Shown here: positions 55,622 to 64,000 of the stretch, piece after piece
How the letters are laid out: each line of letters opens with the position of its first letter
Numbering within the stretch: position 1 is the stretch's first letter
Assembly (NCBI GenBank): GCA_001179505.1
Contig: CDMY01000688.1
Coordinates: 196,332-260,331, forward strand
Reading direction: 5' to 3'
DNA: 64,000 nt
Source of the DNA: Vitrella brassicaformis
Taxonomy: Eukaryota; Sar; Vitrellaceae
The notes under the pieces: generated by a model
Database searches by the model: none
What the model was told of the DNA's origin: nothing
What the model saw: the letters and a program-made list of their open reading frames with translations, nothing else
Made by a program: the position numbers and the translations under genes

Positions 55622-56778
55622 ATGGCTTTCCCTCGCCTCGCACTCGTCGCTGCTTGCCTGGCCGCCTTGTCATTTGTCTCTGCGCAGCAATGTTGACGGG
55701 GCGGTTTCCGTTCAGAGTGGAAGAGCGGTGCCGAAACATTACGACGGCACTCAGACAGATGCTCCTAGGTGTGATGTTTCTCTGCGCAGCTGCCTCCTAG
55801 TGTGCCCACACTTGTTCCTCCGGTAGAATTGCCCACGTTTCCCACCTCTCCCATTTTGCCCAACGGAGTATGTGACCCAGAAGGAGCGCTCCGACGCGTC
55901 TGCAGGCGTAAGCACTGACCAACTGGACGTGGTGCGCACATATATTGTGAACACACGAGTGTATGCTGTGTGCAGAGATTGTCGCGGGCAACCCCACAAG
56001 ATGGCGCATTGACTCTGGCGATATTGCGGCCGACGACGATCTTTTGGCCGATGATGACGTCGCGGCTGGTGGCAACGTCATTGCAGGGGGCTATGTGCGT
56101 GCAGACGGCAATGTCAAGGCGGGTGGCAACGTAACTGTGGGAAACTTTGCCTTTGACGACAGAGTCCCAGTTTTGCCTTTCTCATTATGGCGTAACTCTG
56201 ACATCGAGGGCAGCATTATGGCGGCTGGCAACGTGTATGTGGGAAGCCCGAATGAGGAGGTCATCACGTCGCCCTTTGGCACCGAACGTCCCGCTTGGTA
56301 TGCTCCTGGTGGCAATGTTTTGGCGAGGGGCAGCGTAATTGCGCAAACAGATCTTGGGGCGAAGCAGTGTGCGTGTGGAGGGGTGGTGACCCGCCGGGCG
56401 GTTGCTGATGCTTTCGAGGTGCCCAGCGACTCGCGCAATCAGCCCCCGACATCCATGGCCGAGTGGGGCGACCGCAATCGGTCGGCGGCCTATGAGGCCT
56501 TCCGGCAGCTGCGTGTGCGCTTCGATGGCGACGCCCAGCTCGCCCTTGCCCCTGCTGAAGTGCACAAGGTCTTCCCTTCGGCTGTCAAGACATTCACGCC
56601 ACATAATAAGGATGAGAAGCCCGAGGGGCCGGCTGCCGCTGAGATGACCATCGACCTCACTCAGCTGGTCTACACACAACTGGCCGTCATGCAAGGCCTT
56701 ATAAAGGCCAACGACGAATTGAGAAAGGCCAATGACGCCTTGCGGGGCCGCGTCACTCGTCTGGAGAAGGGCCGCTGA
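55622..56778 (+). CDS. Secreted beta-solenoid protein with S74-type chaperone-like C terminus
   Basis: ATG at 55622 encodes a clear signal peptide (MAFPRLALVAACLAALSFVS). The next supported exons are 55790-55907 (LPPSVPTLVPPVELPTFPTS) and 55976-56778, joined in phase 1. The junction between the signal exon and 55790 is unresolved: phase 0 requires a weak GTCTCT donor, otherwise a TGA follows AQQC. The long exon holds repeats such as AADDDLLADDDVAAGGNVIA and DGNVKAGGNVTVGN, typical of a short beta-helix as in bactofilins or tail-fibre stems. The end (APAEVHKVFPSAVKTF, DLTQLVYTQLAVMQGLIKAN, then a coiled coil DALRGRVTRLEKGR) resembles the intramolecular chaperone (S74) of phage tail spikes and of MYRF. 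The usual Ser-Asp-x-Arg-x-Lys start may be SDSRNQ, where Lys is missing, so self-cleavage is doubtful. Confidence 0.65.
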
Positions 56779-56840
56779 ACCGATCAAACCGCACCCGGTG
56801 AGTGGCGTCCGTATTTATCCATCGTACAGACCCCGCGGGA

Positions 56841-56875
<35 letters not shown>

Positions 56876-57638
56876 TATGCGTGTGTGGCAGGGAAGGGCG
56901 GCAACAAGGGAGAAGGCGGCAGGGGCGCCGATTCACCCTCCTCGACCATTCGCGGGCTGGTCATGTTGTCATTCATGTATAATAGTGAATGTGGCGCTGC
57001 TGCTGGCCTCGGGAAGTGAAGTACAGTGACCGACAGGGCGAAGCCAGCCCCCCGTCGTCTTGGCTTATTATGCCTGTATGTGTGTGTCGTGCTGTGGTTA
57101 TGGGGCAAACGTGCATTCTTGGATAGTAGTTATTTGTAGAATTCGCCCGCTCGCTGGCTGTATTATTTGTTTTATGGGGACTTTTCATCCAATGAATGCG
57201 GTGCTTGTGAAAGCTGGCGTCATCCATGCTTCCTGCGCCTATCGTATACATGCATGTTGTGCGTGTCCGTGTCTCTGTGTGTGTGGGTATGGCACGGTGA
57301 GTTAGATGTCGTATCTAGGTCCGAGTCGAGTCGAGAGATCGCATCTAGGTAGGTCGTAGCGCGTAGGCAGGTAATCGATCGGCCCCCCGTGTGCTGCGTG
57401 AAGTTGTACTGTCATACAGGTAGACTGAGGACCCCACGACAGTCGCTCAACTCAATTGTCCAAATCCATCCATCCCCCCATCCATCCATCGTACTTGCGT
57501 CCGCCATCTATACACACGTCAGACACACACAGACAGACAGACAGATACACAGACACCACTGCCCGCAACCATTCGTATGCGACAGACAAACGCACTCCCT
57601 TTCTCCCTCCCTCCCTCCCTCCCTCCCTCCCTCCCCGA

Positions 57639-57669
<31 letters not shown>

Positions 57670-57782
57670 CACCAGATGCGCCACATCCGATAGCCCCACA
57701 TATGGACACGAAGGAAGGGAAAGAAAGCAGACTGTACCACACACATACAGACACCCCGCCCGCAGCCAGCCCATCCACTCCC
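56779..57782. other. Convergent intergenic region with microsatellites
   Basis: It contains CT and GT tracts near 56840-56885, a TCCC tract near 57603-57634 and a CCAG tract near 57640-57668. No supported exon is seen between the solenoid gene and the methyltransferase gene, which converge here. Confidence 0.6.
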
Positions 57783-59414
57783 TCACGGCGTGGCCTTAGC
57801 ACGCCCCCTCCTGCCCGTGGCCCGGCCGCCCCTCTCGGTCGCCCCCACACTGGTACCGCGGCCACTGACGGTCGTGCCGGTCTTGCGCCTCTGCTTGCGC
57901 TCGGCGTTCTTGGTCACCTGGGTGTAAAAGAGGAAAATAAGCCGTATGTTTGTATGTATGGTGAGTATGTGTGTGTATGAAGCTGACCTGCGTGGCCGCG
58001 GGAGGCGGTGAGGGCGAGGTGATGGTTGTGCGGCAACGACGGAGCGGCCGGGAAACGGCGGCCGGAGCCAACCAGGTCTGCAGCAAACCCACCCATCCAG
58101 CAATCGATGGATGCATCGAGACTGAGTGCTTTCTTTCCCTGCCCACACTTACTTACCTCTACTAGTCCCTCCAACACGCTGATCTGCTCCCCCTCCCCCT
58201 GCCGTGCAAACGCCGCCAACTGCGCTACAGACGGCCCCTCACACAGGCCCGAGCGGCCGCCCCCCTGCTGCACCGGCATGTGGTGGTGGTCTTGGTGTTT
58301 GTCGTTCATGCGGTAGAGGTAGCACGTGTGTCGCTCGTTGGAGCCGTGCATTGACATGGGCAGCCGGGCGGCGAGGGTGCCGTCCAGACCGAACTCCTCA
58401 ACCAGATCTGCAGGGGAGAGAAGACACACACACACGACACAGAGAGAGAATGAGAGCACCTGCTATGCTCATCCACCACCTACCACCGCGGAAGCAGCAG
58501 AAGGCGGTGAGAGTGCGCGTGACGTTGGCGATCTCCACGAAACTGACACATACAGAGCCGCAAAGCACATGTGAGCAAGAACGAGACCTCGATTGATTGG
58601 CATTTCCCTGTCTGTCTGTCTGTCTGTGTCCGCTCCCCTACCTAATCATGACATCAGCAGGCATGCCCACATCGAATGTGTAGATGTGGGTGGCCGGCTC
58701 AAACGTGTCGAGCGCCGTGCAGTCGCCCTTCCCGAAGGCTATACGAAGGGGAGGGGGATTGGCCTCTTCTCGTGACTGCACCGCACCATCCACACATGTG
58801 TGGACACACACACACATGGACGAACGCGCTGCCTGTGGTGATGCGGCTGATTGTGTGCGCACCTGCACGATGTTCTTGGCGAAGTGCAGCTGCTGTCGTA
58901 GCGATAGGTAGAACGAGGAGGCATCTATCTCCATGCCAACTGCAGCAACACACACAACGATGAATGCATTCACTCATGGATGGATGGATGGACGGTCTCT
59001 GCACTCTCACGTGAGATGATCTTGGGCCGCATCAGCGCCAGCAGAAGACTCGGCACGCCCCGGCCAGACCCTAGGTCAAGGAACACGGAATCCTGCAACC
59101 ACAATTCACACGCCACGCGTGAGGCACATCGAATGCTTTCTCTGCCTGTGCTCACATACATCTTTCATCCCGAACTCGGTCTGCAGGGTGTCGTACAGCG
59201 CCGCCAGCGACGAACGCCTATTCTCGCCATACATGCCTGACATGACACACCAACCAAACAGCCACACAGAGCCACAAAGCGTTCCACACGATGAGTGTGA
59301 GGCCCATTTTCCCGCGCCCCTTGCTGACTGACCATAGGTGGATGTGGCGAGGCGGGCGAGTTCTTTGCTGAAGAGGGAGGGGATCAACGACTGCAGAAAC
59401 GCCGTGTCAGGCAT
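57783..59414 (-). CDS. SAM-dependent methyltransferase, DOT1-like
   Basis: Nine exons on the minus strand (59333-59414, 59160-59236, 59011-59092, 58863-58939, 58642-58775, 58484-58542, 58157-58407, 57988-58077, 57783-57917) join in phase to 328 aa. Motif I of a Rossmann methyltransferase is VFLDLGSGRGVPSLLLALM (residues ~56-74). Next come GMEIDASSFYLSLRQQL (acidic end of strand 2), FGKGDCTALDTF, and IYTFDVGMPADVMIRFVEI. The preceding GMYGENRRSSLAALYDTLQT and the D/EGD...FDxGMP pattern recall DOT1-type enzymes, including protist ones. The C terminus is basic (NAERKQRRKTGTTVSGRGTS, then GRRGRAKATP), suiting nucleic acid or nucleosome binding. The substrate is not shown by sequence; a different class I methyltransferase remains possible. 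Confidence 0.75.
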
Positions 59415-59544
59415 GTTTAGTGCCCGCTATCACCCAGGACGACAACATTCACTCGCAGGCGTCTGGTCGCTTAATTCATCATCCTCCGAATGATGTGTTT
59501 CACGCCTCTGAACCCCAACGCGTAATAAATTTTCAGTGTCGTGA
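59415..59544. promoter_or_regulatory. Candidate bidirectional promoter
   Basis: 130 bp separate the divergent start codons of the methyltransferase (minus) and the small secreted protein (plus). An AT-rich TAATAAATTTTC lies near 59523-59534. Confidence 0.4.
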
Positions 59545-60225
59545 ATGGCGGCGCACAAGACGTTTCTTCTGGTCGCACTGACCATCCTCGTAGAACTCCT
59601 CGTCACCGCCAATGGCGCCCATGAGCAGAGTAAGTTCGTTTTGCGTGCGTCATGCGCTCATACGCGGTGTGTGTGGGGGGGCTGCACTGTTGCAATGCAG
59701 GGACGTCTGCCGAACTGTCCCTCGTGCAGCTGCAGGAGCAGCTTGACCGTTACCAGGAGGCCTTGACCTTCAAGTCCAACCGCACCACGGCGGCCGCCGA
59801 CAACCTCGCCCTCCTGGCCCACAACGTCCTCCACCACGCTCAGCAATATTCCCGTAAGTGGCACTCAGCGCCCCTTGCATGCGCAGCATCCACGAATTCA
59901 TCTTGTCATGGCTTTTCCCACTGCAAAAGGCGAAGTCGTGCGCGATGCGACGCAGCCCGCCTACCCCGTCGACGAGTGCGCCCCCCCGAGTTTCTTCACT
60001 AAAGGCTTCCGCCTGGCAAAAAAAGCTGAGCTGGCCTCCAAGTACTTCTGCTTCGTCCCGTCTGGCGAGGAGCACTGCCTGGTGTGGAACTGCGAGACCG
60101 GCTCCGATGGGCAGCCGCACTACGGCGACTTCCCTTACGACGCGCTGCCCAACCACTGCATCTTCTTCCCGACTGGGAACAAGAAGGAGGCGTGCAGGGT
60201 GGACAAGAAGTGCCCGGGGGAGTGA
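59545..60225 (+). CDS. Small secreted Cys-containing protein, unknown
   Basis: Three exons (59545-59629, 59701-59853, 59930-60225) join in phase to 177 aa. A signal peptide (FLLVALTILVELLVTANG) is followed by a short coiled coil (ELSLVQLQEQLDRYQEALTF, then LALLAHNVLHHAQQYS) and a C-terminal domain with about seven cysteines (VDECAPPSFF, YFCFVPSGEEHCLVWNCETG, NHCIFFPTGNKKEACRVDKK, CPGE). No family is recognised. The layout, signal peptide plus helix plus Cys-rich domain, is similar to the gene at 52694, but clear sequence identity was not seen. Confidence 0.78.
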
Positions 60226-61062
60226 CAAGGAGGCAGAGACACTGGCGTGACGAGGAGGCAGAGACAGTGGCTGGCGTGACATGCGTGAGACAAACAGAAC
60301 ATTGTGTGCGCGGCCGGGATCGATCGGATCAGTCACAATGCATTCAACGCGTCCAATAGCACACAGAGTGACCCTTCGCATCTCATCGAGAGGGAAGGGC
60401 ACACAGCAGAACAAAAACTCTCACACCCACACCCACACCCACATACCTATACATTGGGGGTCCCTCCCTCGTCAATCGACAAGCCCATCAGTACTCTGCA
60501 CAGACTCACTGACACGCAGACACCCATTCGTCCATCCATATCCAAAACCGGCATGCGGCTCGTCTCCGCTGTGCTGTGCTGCCCCTTCCCAGTCGGCGTC
60601 ATTCCTCTCTCTGTGCCCATCTGTGCCCTTTTCTCGCCCCCCATCGGAACGGCTCTTGTCACACACAGTGGAAAGGCGGGACAAAGATCCCTTTTGATGG
60701 AGAACTTGAAGGAAAAGACGGGCATGAAGACGCACATCATCAGCGCAGCAACGAGAGCACCTGACTCTGATTCTTGCCTCCGGGTCTCCCTCCCCTGTCC
60801 TTCGATCATCTACAACGGAGCGGCGCTACGTGCCAACGATCTCAACGGCAAGACCGCCAGCGCACAGCACGACACCCATGTGGAGAACCGAACAAGACAG
60901 AGAGGGAGACAGAGAGGGAGATCGACACCACGCAACGACGAAGGGCATTCACCGGGGAGCTGCGCCACCTGTCCGCGGGAGGACGAACTTGTCCAAGAAA
61001 AAAGCGTGGAAACGGGCGTCCTCTGACAGATCTCACACACACGGACACACACACACACACAC
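60226..61062. other. Convergent intergenic region
   Basis: A plus-strand open frame spans 60304-61026 but has no recognisable domain, no supported splice sites and repetitive Arg/Gly content near its end, so I do not call it. CA repeats lie near 60420-60445 and 61032-61064. It may include the unresolved 3' end of the PdxT gene. Confidence 0.5.
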
Positions 61063-62327
61063 ACAGCGAGAGAGAGGAAGTGTGATGTGATTGATGCACG
61101 TCGGCGTTCTTGTGCAGTCAGTGTGTATGTGTGTAGCATACCCACCCGTGAGCTCCGGATGAAAGATGGTGATGAAAAGATGACCCTGACTCGCAGCTGG
61201 ACACCAACACAACGAGGGTGTGTAGAGCGAGCAATGACTGCGCATCCATCACCTACCGGCAATGACGGGTTTGTCAGAGGTCGCTTTGGGCGATGACGGG
61301 TCTGCAGCAGCGGGGGGCAGATGGGCGATCACCTCCACCTGCACATGGACGGACATCCATGAGCCGTACTTTGACTCATGGGTGTGTGAGGGTGTTGGGT
61401 CATGCCTAGCCTAGCCTACATCGTCTGAGAGAGGCTGCAGGATGGCAGGCGCACGGATGCAGACAGCCTGCAGTGCACCAACCAGCCCAACACGTACATA
61501 CCAACACACACACACAGCACAGCACAGCACAGCACAGACATCGTTCCTGTCCTGAACACCCTTCCTTAAGGGTGCCTGGCCTGCATCGTTCGGGTGACTC
61601 ACATTGAATCCACTGGCAATGTCAGCGTATGCGCCACATCCAACAAGGGGAGCCTCAAAGGAGTCCTTCTGCACACACACACACACGGACAGCCCATCCA
61701 TCCATCCATCCATCCATCCACACATCGGGATGCCAGCTCACCTGCCTCCCGAAGAAGTTCCGCGACGTCCGAACGTCCACGCCGCCCAGGAACTCCCCAT
61801 ACTTGTCGCGCGCCGGCTCTCGCTCGCCATTCCGTGGCACGTCCTGCCCAGATATCACCTCGCTAGACAGCAGGATCGCCCCCGCACACGTGCCCCAGAC
61901 GGGCTTCTTGTCGGCGTGGACGAACTGCTTCAGGGCCTCCATCATGGCCCCGTTGTCGGCCTGCGCGATGATCCGCAGAGTCGTCGACTCACCGCCAGGG
62001 ATCACCAGAGCGCTGCATGAGCTCAGCTCAGAGGGAGTGCGCACCTGTGTTGTGTTCGGCCACCACCACACACACAAGCACAGCACAGACACCAACACAC
62101 CCCGTAAGACAGAGACGACAGGACACTCATATGAGCATCTTGTGTGCAGATCACTGGATGCGCACCTGCACGACTCTGACGTTTGGCCTCTGCAGTCTGT
62201 CGAAGAGCTTCTGGTGCTCCTCGAAAGCGCCCTGGAGAGCCAACACGCCCAGCACGACTGCCGTCCGCGCAGGGGAGGCAGGAGGGCTCTCAGGACTGCA
62301 CGCAGGGGACTCCGATGCCTCTACCAT
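61063..62327 (-). CDS. pdxT: PdxT/SNO glutaminase subunit of pyridoxal 5'-phosphate synthase
   Basis: Exons on the minus strand (62166-62327, 61742-62044, 61603-61668, 61420-61467, 61257-61338, 61146-61196, then from 61108) join in phase. The class I glutamine amidotransferase signatures are GVLALQGAFEEHQKLFDRL, VIPGGESTTL, the nucleophile motif WGTCAGAILLS (Cys ~107), EFLGGVDVRTSRNFFGRQ and the His-Glu motif FITIFHPELT. PdxT releases ammonia from glutamine for the PdxS/SNZ partner in vitamin B6 synthesis; the partner is not in this window. The extreme C terminus is unresolved: after FHPELT a GTGGGT donor leads to ERRRASITSHFLSLAV, then the frame runs into a GT microsatellite without a near stop. 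The N-terminal ~20 residues are a Ser/Pro extension with no strong targeting signal. Confidence 0.9.
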
Positions 62328-62453
62328 CTTCTGAGCTCCACTTTACTCGCGGGAAAGCAGCAGGGAAGTCGATCTGCGAGCTCAAGTGCGAGCTTAGCGA
62401 AGGAGGACAGCGAAAGCGAAGGCTGATCCACCCATCCTTCCTTTGCCGGAGCA
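62328..62453. promoter_or_regulatory. Candidate bidirectional promoter
   Basis: 126 bp separate the divergent start codons of pdxT (minus) and the transporter (plus). No known element is recognised. Confidence 0.4.
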
Positions 62454-64000
62454 ATGGCTTTGTGCGTCGGCGACGAGAAGGGGCGGACACAGCGAGGAGG
62501 GAAGAGCAGCATCGTGACGGACAGGAGGGGACGGGGAGGGGGAGGGGTCGGCTGCTGCCGCCGGTGTCGGTATGACGACCCTGAAGCCAACGGATGGCTG
62601 CTGTATGGGCTGACGAGGGGACCCTGGGTCATACACGCTGGCGCCATCCTCTCGCCTGTCATTCAGGTACACACACACGCACACACTCAGAGAGAGAGAG
62701 AGAGGCAGGGGTGGCGCACAGGACATGTGAGTGGTTGTTGTGTGTTCGTGTGTGTTCAGGTGATAGCTGAGGGTGCGGCAGACGAGAATGGTCGGCTGTT
62801 CTCCGGCAGTCTGAAAGCCACCTCGCTGCTGGCGGTGGTCAGTACTGTGGGAGCATTGCTGTCCGCCATACAGGTACCCGCGATGACCGACCACTGCATT
62901 CAGTTTTGTGATGTGTCCATCCATCGTGGTTCTTTCGCGTGGGTGTCTGTCTGTCTGGCAGGGTCCCATCTTCGGTGCCTTCCTTGATTACACGCCCTAC
63001 AGAAAACTGGCATGGCAGTGGTGCTCTTACATCTTCGGTACACACACACACACACACACACACACAAGAAAAGGCCTGGTCCATCCATTGTCACCCCTGA
63101 GTCTGTGTTGCGTTGCTGTGTTGCCATTTATTTCCTGACTGGCAGGTGTGCTGCTGATGCTGACAGTGCTGCTCAGCGCCGAGACTTTGGCGCTGTATCT
63201 CGTTCTCGCGCCCATCACCTCAGTGGCCCTCGACATGAGCACCACCCCGCACCTGGCCTATCTCCCTGAGATATTCCAGACACAGAAGGCCGTCACCAAG
63301 ATCTCCGCTCAGCTGGTGCTCGTCACCAACGGCACGGCGCTGCTCTGGGCGGCCGTCTTTGTCGGCCTCACTCCAAGAATTGGACTCGGTGAGTGAGGGA
63401 GTCATGGGAGAAGAAAAGACCACACACACACACACACATGGGCAGAGGGGCTGGCCCTGTGTGTGTCGTGTGCAGAGGGGCTGTGGAACATGCGTGTGTC
63501 TGCGATTGGGTGTGGGCTGAGCGTCATACTGTGGAGCTACCTGTCGTTCAAACACATGGAGGGGCGGCCAGCTGTGCGGGCGCTGAAGCCTGACAAGGGG
63601 GAGTACCTATGGTCCATTGGCTTCATCCAGGTGGGCAATGGTGGTAGGGTGGGCAGTGGGGGGGAGCGGACAACACAGACACACGCATTATTTCCGTATT
63701 TCCGTGATTTATCGCTCAGACGTACCGGCGTCTGCTGACGGTGTGGAAGGACTACCCCATGGTGCTGCTGACTCTGTTTGCCTACTCTCTCTACTACGCC
63801 ACCGTCATGACCTTCTTCCAGCTCACGGCAACCTTCCTCGTCTTTCAGCTCAATCTGTCAGCTGAAGAGGTCAGTCAGTCAGCCCCTTTCAATGACGTCT
63901 TTCCACTTGTTCATTCGCTTCGTTGGCTTTGTGCTCTCATCTTTGTTAACAGGTCGGTGCCATGGTGACTTTGGCAATGGTCGCGTCGCTCGCCGGAGCA
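62454..64000 (+). CDS. Atg22-like MFS transporter (3' end outside window)
   Basis: Exons 62454-62666, 62760-62873, 62962-63037, 63146-63388, 63476-63630, 63720-63869 and 63953-64000 keep phase and give 333 residues before the window ends. The N terminus has a Cys-rich patch (VGCCRRCRYDDPEANGW). Hydrophobic helices include LLYGLTRGPWVIHAGAILSP, ATSLLAVVSTVGALLSAIQG, YIFGVLLMLTVLLSAETLAL, VTNGTALLWAAVFVGL, SAIGCGL and PMVLLTLFAYSLYYATVM. The loop GPIFGAFLDYTPYRK after helix 2 is like the GPxLGAxADxxxxRK motif of MFS proteins, and the overall pattern fits the Atg22/vacuolar effluxer branch. In fungi Atg22 exports amino acids from the vacuole; the substrate here is not known. Confidence 0.75.

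Noticed and set aside
60304-61026. 240-codon plus-strand open frame
   Set aside because: No recognisable domain, no splice support, ends in repetitive Arg/Gln sequence, and overlaps the probable 3' region of pdxT.

Overview
This window is nuclear DNA from an intron-rich unicellular eukaryote. Genes are broken into many short exons joined by GT-AG introns of about 50-130 nt, several introns consist largely of (GT)n or (GTCT)n microsatellite, and intergenic DNA is full of CA/GT, CATC, GTCT and GGGA repeats. The content (a large RAP-domain protein with a possible organelle leader, a carotenoid cleavage oxygenase, a plant/protist-type PdxT, a FAM98 protein, secreted Cys-rich proteins) and the codon style suggest a photosynthetic alveolate such as a chromerid (Vitrella-like). 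That assignment is an inference from content; no marker gene is present. There are no bacterial operons, phage genes, CRISPR arrays or recognisable rRNA/tRNA genes.

Layout. 1-2.1 kb: small unknown gene (+). 3.4-6.4 kb: FAM98-family protein (-), head to head with a 1688-aa RAP-domain protein (+, 6.7-12.3 kb). 12.9-16.0 kb: secreted subtilisin-fold protease (+). 16.0-21.5 kb: microsatellite desert. 21.5-26.5 kb: 1515-aa polytopic membrane protein (-), head to head with a secreted DUF2237 protein (+, 26.8-27.7 kb). 28.0-30.5 kb: FHA-RING E3 ligase (-), head to head with a 138-aa unknown protein (+). 32.1-34.4 kb: carotenoid oxygenase (+). 34.8-40.8 kb: ~1508-aa coiled-coil protein (+). 41.9-52 kb: an unusual mosaic of duplicated gene pieces (AGC-kinase-like activation segments, dynein-heavy-chain-like segments in non-native order, Lys/Glu- and Pro-rich modules, a repeated CLHFIS-coding module). 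52.7-54.4 and 55.6-56.8 kb: two secreted-protein genes downstream of copies of the same ~250-330 bp sequence. 57.8-59.4 kb: DOT1-like methyltransferase (-), head to head with a small secreted protein (+). 61.1-62.3 kb: PdxT glutaminase (-), head to head with an Atg22-like MFS transporter (+) that runs off the window.

Most ordinary genes could be spliced by hand so that every exon phase agrees, which is strong internal evidence for those models. The 41.9-52 kb mosaic is the region most worth follow-up. Five divergent gene pairs have start codons only ~125-315 bp apart, pointing to shared bidirectional promoters. All family calls come from remembered motifs and were not checked by database search.
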